Origin: Streptomyces galbus
GTDB lineage: Bacteria; Actinomycetota; Actinomycetes; Streptomycetales; Streptomycetaceae
DNA length: 64,000 bases
NCBI RefSeq assembly: GCF_005280195.1
Contig: NZ_SZPR01000011.1
Coordinates: 186,001 to 250,000 of the forward strand
Reading direction: 5' to 3'
The notes beneath the pieces were generated by a model, which searched no databases, had not been told where the DNA came from, and worked only from the letters and a program-made list of their open reading frames with translations. Positions 8,941-17,772 of the stretch are shown here, piece after piece. The translations under genes and the position numbers were made by a program. Each line of letters opens with the position of its first letter. The stretch's first letter is position 1.

Positions 8941-9150
8941 TCAGTCGCCGTAGTCGGACATGCCCTCCAGCAGGCGGGCCGAGGTCGCCGGGACGGTCAC
9001 CCCGTGGATGTGCGACGGCGGCACGGGCCGGGACGCGAGCCGGTCCGGCACCGCCCAGTGCGGGGCCATCCGGGCGCAGTCCCCCCGCAGCGACGCGAGG
9101 TCGCCGTCGAGGTCGGCCGGAGCGGGCGCGGAAACCTTGAGGTTCGTCAT
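8941..9150 (-). CDS. Small hypothetical protein
   Basis: A 69-residue frame from ATG 9150 to TGA with strong third-position GC, so probably real although short. It contains no membrane helix, two His (SHIHG) and one Cys, and ends MSDYGD. There is no clear Shine-Dalgarno sequence. It is divergent from the PfkB-type kinase and upstream of the membrane protein on the same strand. The family is not recognised. Confidence 0.55.
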   Translation of the reverse strand: MTNLKVSAPAPADLDGDLASLRGDCARMAPHWAVPDRLASRPVPPSHIHGVTVPATSARLLEGMSDYGD

Positions 9151-9280
9151 GACGGCACCGTAGGCACGTCGAAGCCGGTGAAGAAAGATCTACTATCGGG
9201 TAGTTTCGTGTGCTTCTACGACCCCCGCCGACCGGGTAGCGTGAACTGTCATTCCACCTCCCCCCAGGAGAGTCCACGCC
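9151..9280. promoter_or_regulatory. Divergent intergenic region with A/T-rich core
   Basis: The 130-bp gap between the small protein gene and the kinase gene holds an unusually A/T-rich stretch around 9180-9210 with the short inverted repeat ACTA-N5-TAGT (9191-9203). A TAGCGT -10-like hexamer lies near 9236. This is likely a divergent promoter region; the details are uncertain. Confidence 0.35.
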
Positions 9281-10255
9281 GTGCGCATCGCAGTCACCGG
9301 CTCCATCGCCACCGACCACCTCATGACGTTCCCCGGCCGCTTCGCCGACCAGCTCGTCGCGGACCAGCTGCACACGGTCTCGCTCTCCTTCCTGGTCGAC
9401 AACCTGGACGTACGGCGCGGCGGCGTCGGCGCGAACATCGCGTTCGGCATGGGACAGCTCGGCACCGGCCCGGTCCTGGTCGGCGCGGCCGGCTTCGACT
9501 TCGACGACTACCGCGCCTGGCTGGACCGGCACGGCGTGGACACCGAGTCGGTGCGCATCTCCGACACGCTGCACACGGCCCGCTTCGTGTGCACGACCGA
9601 CGCCGACCACAACCAGATCGGCTCCTTCTACACGGGCGCGATGAGCGAGGCCCGCCTGATCGAGCTGAAGACGGTCGCCGACCGCGTGGGCGGGCTCGAC
9701 CTGGTGCTGATCGGCGCCGACGACCCCGAGGCGATGCTGCGCCACACGGAGGAGTGCCGCTCGCGGGGCATCCCCTTCGCCGCCGACTTCTCCCAGCAGA
9801 TCGCCCGGATGGAGGGCGAGGAGATCCGGATACTGCTGGACGGCGCGACGTACCTGTTCTCCAACGAGTACGAGAAGGGCCTCATCGAGTCCAAGACCGG
9901 CTGGAGCGACGCCGAGATCCTCTCCCGCGTCGGCCACCGGGTCACCACGCTCGGCTCGCGCGGCGTGCGCATCGAGCGCACCGGCGAGGACCCGATCGAG
10001 GTCGGCTGCCCCGAGGAGGAGCGCAAGGCCGACCCCACGGGCGTGGGCGACGCGTTCCGCGCGGGCTTCCTGTCCGGGCTGGCCTGGGGCGTCTCCCACG
10101 AGCGCGCGGCCCAGGTGGGCTGCATGCTGGCCACCCTGGTCATCGAGACCGTGGGCACCCAGGAGTACCGGCTGCTGCGCGGCCACTTCATGCAGCGCTT
10201 CACCAAGGCCTACGGCGACGAGGCGGCCGCCGAGGTCGAGACCCACCTCCGCTAG
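9281..10255 (+). CDS. PfkB-family carbohydrate/nucleoside kinase (AdoK-like)
   Basis: 324 residues starting at GTG 9281 after a CAGGAG site. The ribokinase/PfkB fold is shown by the N-terminal Gly-rich signature GGVGANIAFGMGQLG and the C-terminal DPTGVGDAFRAGF loop, whose Asp is the catalytic base. Next to ctaC in mycobacteria the orthologous position holds adenosine kinase AdoK (Rv2202c), so adenosine or a sugar is the likely substrate. Specificity cannot be read from the sequence. The gene converges on the desulfurase-TusA gene with only 14 bp between stop codons. Confidence 0.88.
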   Translation: MRIAVTGSIATDHLMTFPGRFADQLVADQLHTVSLSFLVDNLDVRRGGVGANIAFGMGQLGTGPVLVGAAGFDFDDYRAWLDRHGVDTESVRISDTLHTARFVCTTDADHNQIGSFYTGAMSEARLIELKTVADRVGGLDLVLIGADDPEAMLRHTEECRSRGIPFAADFSQQIARMEGEEIRILLDGATYLFSNEYEKGLIESKTGWSDAEILSRVGHRVTTLGSRGVRIERTGEDPIEVGCPEEERKADPTGVGDAFRAGFLSGLAWGVSHERAAQVGCMLATLVIETVGTQEYRLLRGHFMQRFTKAYGDEAAAEVETHLR

Positions 10256-10269
10256 CCACCGCCGCCCGG

Positions 10270-11652
10270 TCAGCTCACCCGGCGCACCACGTACGCCGCG
10301 CCCCGCTCGGCGGGCTCCTCTCCGACGTACTCCTGGCCCCGCATGGCGCACCAGGCCGGGATGTCCAGCCGGGCCGCCTCGTCGTCGGAAAGGACCCGGA
10401 CCGTGCCGCCCACCGGCACGTCGCCGAACACCTTGGCCAGCTCGATGACCGGGACCGGGCACCGCTTGCCGAGCGCGTCGACGACCAACGCGTCCCGCGT
10501 CAGGACGGCCGCCGGCTCCGACGCCGGTGCGCCCAGCGTCTCCCGCACGCCGGCCACCAGGCCCGGCAGGACGTCCAGGAAGCGCTCCACGTCCTCCTCG
10601 GCCGTCCCCGGCGGCAGGGACACCCGCACGTTGCCCTCGCTCAGCACCCCCATGGCCCGCAGCACATGGCTGGGCGTCAGCGTGCTGCTGGTGCAGGAGG
10701 AGCCCGACGACACGGAGAAGCCCTCCCGGTCCAGCGCGTGCAGCAACGCCTCGCCGTCGACGTAGAGGCAGGAGAAGGTGACGATCCCGGGCAGCCGCCG
10801 CTCGGGGTCGCCGACCACCTCGACGTCCGGCACGGTCCGCGCCACCCGCGCCCGGATCCGCTCCGTCAGCTCCCGCAGCCGTACCGCCTCGGCCGCCGCC
10901 TCCTCGCGCACGGCGCGCAGGGACGCCACGGCCGCCACGATCGCCGGCAGGTTCCCGAAGCCGGGCGCCCGGCCCGACTCGCGCTCGTCCGCGGGCCCTT
11001 GCGGCGCGAACCGCACGCCCTTGCGCACCACGAGCAGCCCGACCCCGGGCGGGCCGCCCCACTTGTGCGCGCTGGCCGCCAGCAGCGACCAGTCGCCCTC
11101 CACCGGTCCCCAGCCCAGCGACTGCGCCGCGTCCACCAGCAACGGCACCCCGGCCGCCCGGCAGGCCTCGGCCACGGCCGCCACGGGCTGTTCGGTGCCC
11201 ACCTCGTGGTTGGCCGACTGCAGGCACGCCAGCGCGGTGTCCGGCCGCAGGGCCCCCGCGTACTCCGAAGGGACCACGGCCCCGGCCCGGTTCACCGGCA
11301 CCCGGGTCACCGTCCCGCCGTCCGCCTCGAACGCCTCCGCCGAATGGAGGACGCAGGAGTGTTCGACGGACGACACGATCAGGTGGCGTCCGGTGCGCCG
11401 CCGCCCGGCCGCCGCGCCCGCGATCCCGCTGTGCACGGCGTGGGTTCCGGACGGGGTGAACACCACCTCGTCGGCCCGGCAGCCGACGGCCTCGGCGGCC
11501 GCCTCCCGCGCGGCGTCGAGCAGCATCCGGGCCCTGCGCCCCTCCCGGTACAGCCGCACGGGATCGGCCCACCCCTCGTCCAAGGAGGCCAACAGCGCCT
11601 GACGGGCGACGGGGTGGAGGGGAGCGGCCGAAGCGGCGTCGAAGTAGGCCAT
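10270..11652 (-). CDS. Cysteine desulfurase fused to a TusA-like sulfur-carrier domain
   Basis: 460 residues. Residues 1-~370 are a class V aminotransferase/NifS-type fold: PLP-binding His-Lys197 in SAHKWGGP, and a mobile Cys320 in SVSSGSSCTSS, the group I (IscS/NifS) pattern. After a short Ala/Pro linker, ~385-460 is a TusA/SirA domain with the acceptor Cys398 in GKRCPVPVIEL. The enzyme should remove sulfur from cysteine and pass the persulfide to its own carrier domain. It is divergent from ctaC, with its start 260 bp from that of ctaC. Likely roles are thio-modification or cofactor sulfur; the acceptor is unknown. Confidence 0.9.
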   Translation of the reverse strand: MAYFDAASAAPLHPVARQALLASLDEGWADPVRLYREGRRARMLLDAAREAAAEAVGCRADEVVFTPSGTHAVHSGIAGAAAGRRRTGRHLIVSSVEHSCVLHSAEAFEADGGTVTRVPVNRAGAVVPSEYAGALRPDTALACLQSANHEVGTEQPVAAVAEACRAAGVPLLVDAAQSLGWGPVEGDWSLLAASAHKWGGPPGVGLLVVRKGVRFAPQGPADERESGRAPGFGNLPAIVAAVASLRAVREEAAAEAVRLRELTERIRARVARTVPDVEVVGDPERRLPGIVTFSCLYVDGEALLHALDREGFSVSSGSSCTSSTLTPSHVLRAMGVLSEGNVRVSLPPGTAEEDVERFLDVLPGLVAGVRETLGAPASEPAAVLTRDALVVDALGKRCPVPVIELAKVFGDVPVGGTVRVLSDDEAARLDIPAWCAMRGQEYVGEEPAERGAAYVVRRVS

Positions 11653-11801
11653 GCGGCCACGCTAGACGGACGGCCCGGAACCCGGCCTTCCGGGGCTCGG
11701 GGAACCGCGCCACGGGCCACGACGGGAACCGCGCCCGCCAATCCAGCTAACCCACGGAGCGACTAGGCACCCCTCCCCGCGAACCCCCGGAGGGCGTCGG
11801 C

Positions 11802-11832
11802 TAGGGTTTGGTCCGCATAAACATCCAAACCC
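11802..11832 (+). promoter_or_regulatory. ctaC promoter -10 with inverted-repeat operator candidate
   Basis: A TAGGGT hexamer (11802-11807) is followed by a perfect 8-bp inverted repeat, GGGTTTGG (11804-11811) and CCAAACCC (11825-11832), with a 13-nt A/T-rich spacer. Placement across the presumed start site, ~100 nt before ctaC, suits a repressor site or a 5' UTR hairpin. Confidence 0.45.
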
Positions 11833-11912
11833 CTGCCCGACGCAGGGCGGCGACCGACCAGCGAGAAGGCCGCAGCCGTGACGCGCGGGCGAGACTCTCG
11901 GGAAGGCGCTAC

Positions 11913-12872
11913 GTGAGTCCCAACGGCTCCGACCGCTCGCCGCGGCGCCCGATGCGGCGGAAGCTGCTGCAGGCACTGACCGCGGGCCTGGTCCTGGCGA
12001 CCGCGACCGGTTGCACATACAAGGACTTCCCCCGCCTTGGTATGCCCACCCCGACCACGGAAGAGGCTCCGCGGATCCTCTCCCTGTGGCAGGGCTCCTG
12101 GGCTGCCGCGCTCGCCGTCGGCGTGCTGGTGTGGGGCTTGATCATCTGGAGTGCGATCTTCCACCGGCGCAGCCGGACCAAGGTCGAGGTCCCTCCGCAG
12201 ACCCGGTACAACATGCCCATCGAGGCCCTGTACACCGTGGTCCCGATCATCATCGTCTCGGTGCTGTTCTACTTCACGGCCCGTGACGAGTCGAAGCTCC
12301 TCAGCCTCGACAAGAAGCCGGACGTCACGGTCAACGTGGTCGGCTTCCAGTGGAGCTGGTGCTTCAACTACATCGAGAACGTCGACGGTTCGACCGGTGA
12401 CGCGAAGACCGACGACAACCTGTCCGCCATCCCGGACCGGTACACGAAGGACTTCCCGGACAACGCGGGCGGCGTCTACACCTGCGGCACCCCCGGTGAG
12501 CGGAACCCGCAGACGAACAACCCCGGTCCGACCCTCTGGCTCCCCGAGGGCAAGACGGTCCGCTTCGTCCTCACCTCGCGTGACGTCATCCACTCCTTCT
12601 GGGTCGTGCCGTTCCTGATGAAGCAGGACGTCATCCCCGGCCACACCAACGCCTTCCAGGTGACCCCGAACAAGCAGGGCACCTTCAAGGGCAAGTGCGC
12701 CGAGCTGTGCGGTGTCGACCACTCGCGGATGCTGTTCAACGTGAAGGTCGTCTCCCCGGAGCGCTACGAGCAGCACCTCAAGGACCTCGCCAAGAAGGGC
12801 CAGACCGGATACGTTCCCGCGGGCATCGAGCAGACGAGCCACGAGAAGGAACGGGAGTCGAACATCCTGTGA
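11913..12872 (+). CDS. ctaC: Cytochrome c oxidase subunit II (aa3 type)
   Basis: 319 residues from GTG 11913 (GGGAAGG upstream). There is an N-terminal export segment with a possible lipobox ending ATGC, then two membrane helices (the second around [19 protein letters not shown]), and a periplasmic-side cupredoxin domain. The CuA ligands are seen in [12 protein letters not shown] (Cys-x3-Cys-x3-His-x2-Met) with the upstream His in [10 protein letters not shown]. It accepts electrons from the QcrC cytochrome. An insertion around residues 150-185 (GDAKTDDN to TPGERNP) is typical of actinobacterial CtaC. It overlaps ctaD by 4 bp (GTGA). Confidence 0.95.
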   Translation: MSPNGSDRSPRRPMRRKLLQALTAGLVLATATGCTYKDFPRLGMPTPTTEEAPRILSLWQGSWAAALAVGVLVWGLIIWSAIFHRRSRTKVEVPPQTRYNMPIEALYTVVPIIIVSVLFYFTARDESKLLSLDKKPDVTVNVVGFQWSWCFNYIENVDGSTGDAKTDDNLSAIPDRYTKDFPDNAGGVYTCGTPGERNPQTNNPGPTLWLPEGKTVRFVLTSRDVIHSFWVVPFLMKQDVIPGHTNAFQVTPNKQGTFKGKCAELCGVDHSRMLFNVKVVSPERYEQHLKDLAKKGQTGYVPAGIEQTSHEKERESNIL

Positions 12873-14605
12873 GCATCCTCAACGAACCCCAGGGTGCCGC
12901 CGCAGCAGGGTCCCACTACGAGGACGAGCTGCCGGTCAGGCGCCAGCGCCGCGGCGAAGTCGTCGTCAAGTGGCTGACCACGACCGACCACAAGACGATC
13001 GGTACGCTGTACCTCGTCACGTCGTTCGCGTTCTTCCTCATCGGTGGCGTGATGGCGCTCTTCATGCGCGCCGAGCTGGCCCGTCCGGGCCTGCAGATCA
13101 TGTCGAACGAGCAGTTCAACCAGGCGTTCACGATGCACGGCACGATCATGCTGCTGATGTTCGCGACGCCGCTGTTCGCCGGCTTCACCAACTGGATCAT
13201 GCCGCTGCAGATCGGCGCGCCCGACGTGGCGTTCCCGCGGCTGAACATGTTCGCCTACTGGCTGTACCTGTTCGGCTCGCTGATCGCGGTGGCCGGCTTC
13301 CTCACGCCGAACGGCGCGGCCGACTTCGGCTGGTTCGCCTACGCCCCGCTGTCGGACGCGGTCCGCTCGCCGGGCATCGGCGCCGACATGTGGATCATGG
13401 GTCTGGCCTTCTCCGGCTTCGGCACGATCCTCGGCTCGGTCAACTTCATCACCACGATCATCTGCATGCGCGCCCCCGGCATGACGATGTTCCGCATGCC
13501 GATCTTCACCTGGAACGTCCTGCTGACCGGTGTCCTGGTCCTGCTGGCCTTCCCGGTCCTGGCGGCCGCGCTGTTCGCCCTGGAGGCGGACCGCAAGTTC
13601 GGGGCCCACGTCTTCGACGCGGCCAACGGCGGCTCGCTGCTGTGGCAACACCTCTTCTGGTTCTTCGGCCATCCAGAGGTGTACATCATCGCCCTGCCGT
13701 TCTTCGGCATCATCTCCGAGGTCATCCCGGTCTTCTCCCGCAAGCCGATGTTCGGCTACATGGGCCTGATCGCCGCGACGATCTCGATCGCCGGCCTGTC
13801 CGTGACGGTGTGGGCGCACCACATGTACGTCACCGGCGGTGTGCTGCTGCCGTTCTTCTCCTTCATGACGTTCCTCATCGCGGTCCCGACCGGTGTGAAG
13901 TTCTTCAACTGGATCGGCACGATGTGGAAGGGCTCGCTGTCCTTCGAGACGCCGATGCTCTGGGCGACCGGCTTCCTGATCACCTTCACGTTCGGTGGTC
14001 TGACCGGTGTCATCCTGGCGTCGCCGCCCATGGACTTCCACGTGTCCGACTCGTACTTCGTGGTGGCCCACTTCCACTACGTCGTCTTCGGCACCGTGGT
14101 GTTCGCGATGTTCTCCGGCTTCCACTTCTGGTGGCCGAAGTTCACCGGCAAGATGCTCGACGAGCGCCTCGGCAAGATCACCTTCTGGACGCTGTTCGTC
14201 GGCTTCCACGGCACCTTCCTGGTCCAGCACTGGCTGGGCGCCGAGGGCATGCCCCGCCGGTACGCCGACTACCTGGCGGCCGACGGCTTCACCGCCCTGA
14301 ACACGATCTCGACGATCAGCTCGTTCGTCCTCGGCCTGTCGATGCTCCCCTTCCTCTACAACGTGTGGAAGACGGCCAAGTACGGCAAGCCGGTCGGCGT
14401 CGACGACCCGTGGGGCTACGGCCGTTCGCTGGAGTGGGCGACCTCCTGCCCGCCGCCGCGGCACAACTTCCTCACCCTGCCGCGCATCCGCAGTGAATCC
14501 CCGGCGTTCGACCTGCACCACCCGGAGATCGCCGCGCTGGAGCAGCTGGAGAACGTCGGCCACGGCGCCGAGGCGATCGCGGGCAGCAAGGAGGCCGGCA
14601 AGTGA
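12869..14605 (+). CDS. ctaD: Cytochrome c oxidase subunit I
   Basis: 578 residues from GTG 12869. Twelve membrane helices carry the heme a, heme a3 and CuB ligands: His in [21 protein letters not shown] with the His-Tyr crosslink pair, WAHHMYVTG, and [11 protein letters not shown]. This is the catalytic proton-pumping subunit that reduces O2 to water. It is translationally coupled to ctaC and to ctaF by 4-bp overlaps, and an extended C terminus follows the last helix, as usual in the actinobacterial supercomplex. Confidence 0.97.
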   Translation: MSILNEPQGAAAAGSHYEDELPVRRQRRGEVVVKWLTTTDHKTIGTLYLVTSFAFFLIGGVMALFMRAELARPGLQIMSNEQFNQAFTMHGTIMLLMFATPLFAGFTNWIMPLQIGAPDVAFPRLNMFAYWLYLFGSLIAVAGFLTPNGAADFGWFAYAPLSDAVRSPGIGADMWIMGLAFSGFGTILGSVNFITTIICMRAPGMTMFRMPIFTWNVLLTGVLVLLAFPVLAAALFALEADRKFGAHVFDAANGGSLLWQHLFWFFGHPEVYIIALPFFGIISEVIPVFSRKPMFGYMGLIAATISIAGLSVTVWAHHMYVTGGVLLPFFSFMTFLIAVPTGVKFFNWIGTMWKGSLSFETPMLWATGFLITFTFGGLTGVILASPPMDFHVSDSYFVVAHFHYVVFGTVVFAMFSGFHFWWPKFTGKMLDERLGKITFWTLFVGFHGTFLVQHWLGAEGMPRRYADYLAADGFTALNTISTISSFVLGLSMLPFLYNVWKTAKYGKPVGVDDPWGYGRSLEWATSCPPPRHNFLTLPRIRSESPAFDLHHPEIAALEQLENVGHGAEAIAGSKEAGK

Positions 14606-15000
14606 AGATCCAGGGCAAGATGTTCATCTGGCTGAGCGTCTTCATCCTCGTCATGGCGTGCGTCTATGGCGTGTGGTCGAAGGAGCCGGCCGGCACCACC
14701 GCCCTCTTCCTGGCCTTCGGCCTGTCCATCATGATCGGCTTCTACCTGGGCTTCACCGCCCGGCGGGTCGACACCGGTGCGCAGGACAACAAGGAGGCCG
14801 ACGTCGCGGACGACGCCGGCGAGCTGGGCTTCTTCAGCCCGCACAGCTGGCAGCCGCTCGCCCTGGGCTTCGGCGGCGCGCTCGCCTTCGCGGGCGTCGC
14901 CATCGGCTGGTGGCTGCTCTACTTCTCCGCCCCGCTGATCGTCATCGGCGTCTGGGGCTGGGTCTTCGAGTACTACCGCGGCGAGAACCGCACCCAGTAG
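14602..15000 (+). CDS. ctaF: Cytochrome c oxidase subunit IV, actinobacterial type
   Basis: 132 residues with four hydrophobic helices and a short charged loop ([12 protein letters not shown]). Length, the N-terminal [10 protein letters not shown] and the position directly after ctaD match CtaF, the small subunit needed for assembly of the actinobacterial aa3 oxidase. Its ATG overlaps the ctaD stop by 4 bp. Subunit III lies 2 kb downstream, separated by two other genes. Confidence 0.93.
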   Translation: MKIQGKMFIWLSVFILVMACVYGVWSKEPAGTTALFLAFGLSIMIGFYLGFTARRVDTGAQDNKEADVADDAGELGFFSPHSWQPLALGFGGALAFAGVAIGWWLLYFSAPLIVIGVWGWVFEYYRGENRTQ

Positions 15001-15020
15001 CACGCACCGCACCCGACCGG

Positions 15021-15050
15021 GCCCGGACACTCCGCACGGAGCGTCCGGGC
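15021..15050 (+). terminator. Hairpin terminator after ctaCDF
   Basis: GCCCGGAC (15021-15028) pairs with GTCCGGGC (15043-15050), and an inner CTCCG/CGGAG extends the stem with one mismatch. It starts 20 bp after the ctaF stop. Confidence 0.7.
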
Positions 15051-15152
15051 TCGCTCGTCTGCCGCACCGGGCGTGTCCGTTCGCAGCAATCGGCGTCCCC
15101 CGCAGGAGTGACCCGCCGCGCCGCGGTGGACGATCGTTCCTACGTTGGGGCC

Positions 15153-16409
15153 ATGAGCCACTCACCCAGTCCCCGCACCGTCGTCGGCTGCACCCTGCTG
15201 GTGATCGCCCTGGGCGCGGGCGCCGGCGCCTGCGGCTCCGACGGCAACCCCCTCGCGTCACGCCCCTACGACGCGACCGACCAGATCTCCTTCAACGGCC
15301 CCACGGGCGACGGCAAGAAGGCCGACCCCGACAAGCCCCTGGAGGTCACCGCCGACGACGACGACCGGATCACCGACGTCACGGCCGTCGACGCCACCGG
15401 CCGCTACGTGGCCGGCGCGCTCTCCGCCGACGGCAGCCGCTGGCACAGCACCGAGCCGCTGGCCGCCAACGCCCGCTACACGCTGCGGGTCAGCACCGAG
15501 GACGAGGACGGCGCACCCGGCCGCCGGGTCCTCACCTTCGACACCGGCAAGCCCACCGCCCAGAAGCGGCTGACGGCCACGTTCGGCCCCAAGTCCGGCA
15601 CCTACGGCGTCGGGCAGCCCGTCACGGCCGAGCTCAGCCAGCCGGTCAGGGACCCCGCCCAGCGGGCCGTCGTCGAGCGGGCCCTGAAGGTCGACTCCAC
15701 GCCGTACGCCGCCGGCGCCTGGCACTGGGTCGACGACAAGGAGCTCCACTTCCGGCCCAAGGACTACTGGCCCGCCCACGCCACCGTGCGCGTGCACAGC
15801 AACCTCGACGGCATCAAGGTCGGCGACCGGCTGTGGGGCGGGGCGTCCAAGGAGCTGAAGCTGACCATCGGGGACCGCGTGATCGCCCTCACGGACGCCG
15901 CCGCCCACACGATGAAGGTCTACAAGAACGACGAGGAGATCAACCAGATCCCCGTCACCACCGGCAAGCCCGGCTTCGACACCCGCAACGGCGTCAAGGT
16001 GGTGCTCGGCAAGGAGTACTTCGTACGCATGCGCGGCACCAGCATCGGCATCGCCGAGGGCTCCTCCGACTCGTACGACCTGCCGGTCTACTACGCCACC
16101 CGGGTGACCTGGAGCGGCGAGTACGTGCACGCCGCCCCCTGGTCCGTGGGCTCCCAGGGCTCCGCCAACGTCAGCCACGGCTGCACCGGCATGAGCACGG
16201 CCAACGCCGAGTGGTTCTTCGACCACGTCCGCGAGGGCGACGTCGTGCAGGTCGTCAACTCCGAGGGCAAGACGATGGAGCCGTTCGGCAACGGCTTCGG
16301 CGACTGGAACCTCACCTGGGAGAAGTGGCGCGAGGGCAGCGCGTTGACGAAGAAGGGCACCAAGGCCGCCCCGGACGAGGAGGCCCGTCTGCGGCCGCAG
16401 AGCGTGTGA
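15153..16409 (+). CDS. L,D-transpeptidase lipoprotein with Ig-like domains
   Basis: 418 residues. The signal peptide ends in a lipobox-like segment GAGAGAC, so the protein is lipid-anchored outside. Two Ig-like regions (~35-250) precede the YkuD catalytic domain (~250-375), whose active site SHGCTGMS contains nucleophile Cys344. It forms 3-3 peptidoglycan cross-links. ATG 15153 is 6 nt after TACGTT (15141-15146) with no Shine-Dalgarno sequence, so it is probably leaderless. It sits between the two cytochrome oxidase gene blocks; the reason is not evident. Confidence 0.92.
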   Translation: MSHSPSPRTVVGCTLLVIALGAGAGACGSDGNPLASRPYDATDQISFNGPTGDGKKADPDKPLEVTADDDDRITDVTAVDATGRYVAGALSADGSRWHSTEPLAANARYTLRVSTEDEDGAPGRRVLTFDTGKPTAQKRLTATFGPKSGTYGVGQPVTAELSQPVRDPAQRAVVERALKVDSTPYAAGAWHWVDDKELHFRPKDYWPAHATVRVHSNLDGIKVGDRLWGGASKELKLTIGDRVIALTDAAAHTMKVYKNDEEINQIPVTTGKPGFDTRNGVKVVLGKEYFVRMRGTSIGIAEGSSDSYDLPVYYATRVTWSGEYVHAAPWSVGSQGSANVSHGCTGMSTANAEWFFDHVREGDVVQVVNSEGKTMEPFGNGFGDWNLTWEKWREGSALTKKGTKAAPDEEARLRPQSV

Positions 16410-16416
16410 GGAGGTT

Positions 16417-16451
16417 CCCGGGCGCCGGCGGGCCGCCCCGGGGCGCCCGGG
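16417..16451. terminator. GC-rich hairpin between convergent L,D-transpeptidase and receiver genes
   Basis: CCCGGGCGCC (16417-16426) is complementary to GGCGCCCGGG (16442-16451) around a 15-nt loop. It lies 8 bp after the transpeptidase stop. Further GC-rich inverted segments follow up to 16530. Confidence 0.6.
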
Positions 16452-16540
16452 CCGCAGGACGCCCCGGGAGCGCCTCCACGGGGCCCGCAGCCGCCCTGGC
16501 GGCGCCCCGGGCGGGCCGGCCCGGAGGCCGTACCGGACCC

Positions 16541-16942
16541 TCAGGCGCTCTGCAGGTTCTTCCGGCGCAGCAGGGAGGCCAGGGCCGAGGCGAACTCCAC
16601 CGGGTCCACGGGGTGCGTCACCGCCGCGTCCGCCCGGCTCCAGGTCGCCAGCCAGGCGTCCTGCGGCCGCCCGATGAGCAGCAGCACCGGCGGGCAGTCG
16701 AAGATCTCGTCCTTGATCTGGCGGCACACGCCCATGCCGCCCATCGGCACGGCCTCGCCGTCCAGCACGCACACGTCGATCCCGCCCCGGTCCAGCTCCT
16801 TGATGACCGCTGCCGGGGTCGCGCACTCCAGGATCTCGACGACGGGCACGTCCGGTGCCGGCCGCCGTCCCGTGGCCAGCCGTACCTGTTCGCGGGTGGT
16901 GGAGTCGTCGCTGTAGACCAGCACCGTGGCGGTCGGCTGCAT
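16541..16942 (-). CDS. Stand-alone receiver-like protein, degenerate
   Basis: 133 residues from ATG 16942 with a strong GGAGGAAGC site. It has a CheY-like alternating strand/helix pattern: N-terminal ATVLVYSDDS, a central Asp in VCVLDGEAVPMGGMG, and C-terminal VTHPVDPVEFASALASLL. The invariant receiver Lys before Pro is replaced by His (THPVDP), so phosphorylation signalling may be altered or lost. There is no output domain. It lies between ctaCDF and ctaE-qcrCAB, on the opposite strand. The function is unknown. Confidence 0.75.
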   Translation of the reverse strand: MQPTATVLVYSDDSTTREQVRLATGRRPAPDVPVVEILECATPAAVIKELDRGGIDVCVLDGEAVPMGGMGVCRQIKDEIFDCPPVLLLIGRPQDAWLATWSRADAAVTHPVDPVEFASALASLLRRKNLQSA

Positions 16943-17076
16943 GCTTCCTCCGTGACGTCGGCGTCCTTGGGGCGAGCTCGTTGCCGCGGATGCTACTCCC
17001 TTGAACACCACGTCAACACCGGTCCTGCGGGCGAAGACACTCCGAACGGCACCCCCCGGAGTGAGGGCGGGATAAG

Positions 17077-17097
17077 CGACCGACATAATGTCGGTCG
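17077..17097. promoter_or_regulatory. 21-bp perfect palindrome across the ctaE start codon
   Basis: Arms CGACCGACAT (17077-17086) and ATGTCGGTCG (17088-17097) are exact reverse complements around one central A. The second arm contains the ATG of ctaE. It could be an operator at the transcription start or an mRNA hairpin hiding the start codon. A second inverted repeat, CACTCCG/CGGAGTG, lies at 17038-17063. Confidence 0.55.
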
Positions 17098-17708
17098 TGG
17101 CGACAGCAACGACAGTAGATACCGGGCACGCGCACCCGTCGGTCAACCGGCCGAACCTCACCAGCGTCGGAACCATCATCTGGCTGAGTTCCGAGCTGAT
17201 GTTCTTCGCGGCCCTCTTCGCGATGTACTTCACCCTGCGATCGGTGACGGGGCCGGAGCACTGGAAGGAAATGGCCTCGAGCCTGAACTTCCCGTTCTCG
17301 GCGACGAACACCACGGTCCTGGTGCTCTCCTCACTGACCTGCCAGCTCGGCGTGTTCGCGGCCGAGCGGGGCGACGTGAAGAAGCTCCGGGGCTGGTTCA
17401 TCCTCACCTTCATCATGGGTGCGATCTTCATCGGCGGTCAGATCTTCGAGTACACGGAGCTGGTGAAGAAGGACGGGCTCTCGCTCTCCTCCGACCCGTA
17501 CGGCTCGGTGTTCTACCTGACCACCGGCTTCCACGGCCTGCACGTGACGGGCGGTCTGATCGCCTTCCTGCTGGTCCTGGGCCGCACCTACGCGGCCAGG
17601 AGGTTCACCCACGAACAGGCGACCGCCGCGATCGTCGTGTCCTACTACTGGCACTTCGTCGACGTCGTCTGGATCGGCCTCTTCGCCACGATCTACATGA
17701 TCAAGTAG
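17088..17708 (+). CDS. ctaE: Cytochrome c oxidase subunit III
   Basis: 206 residues with five membrane helices and the COX3 signature ([37 protein letters not shown]). It stabilises the catalytic core of the aa3 oxidase. It is the first gene of a ctaE-qcrC-qcrA-qcrB run. Start uncertain: ATG 17088 lies inside a palindrome, and GTG 17097 ([10 protein letters not shown]) is an alternative; neither has a good ribosome binding site. Confidence 0.95.
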   Translation: MSVVATATTVDTGHAHPSVNRPNLTSVGTIIWLSSELMFFAALFAMYFTLRSVTGPEHWKEMASSLNFPFSATNTTVLVLSSLTCQLGVFAAERGDVKKLRGWFILTFIMGAIFIGGQIFEYTELVKKDGLSLSSDPYGSVFYLTTGFHGLHVTGGLIAFLLVLGRTYAARRFTHEQATAAIVVSYYWHFVDVVWIGLFATIYMIK

Positions 17709-17772
17709 CCGGGCCCGCACCCGCACCATTCCAGAAGCACCGACGCAGAAGATCCTGACACCGGGGTAATCC

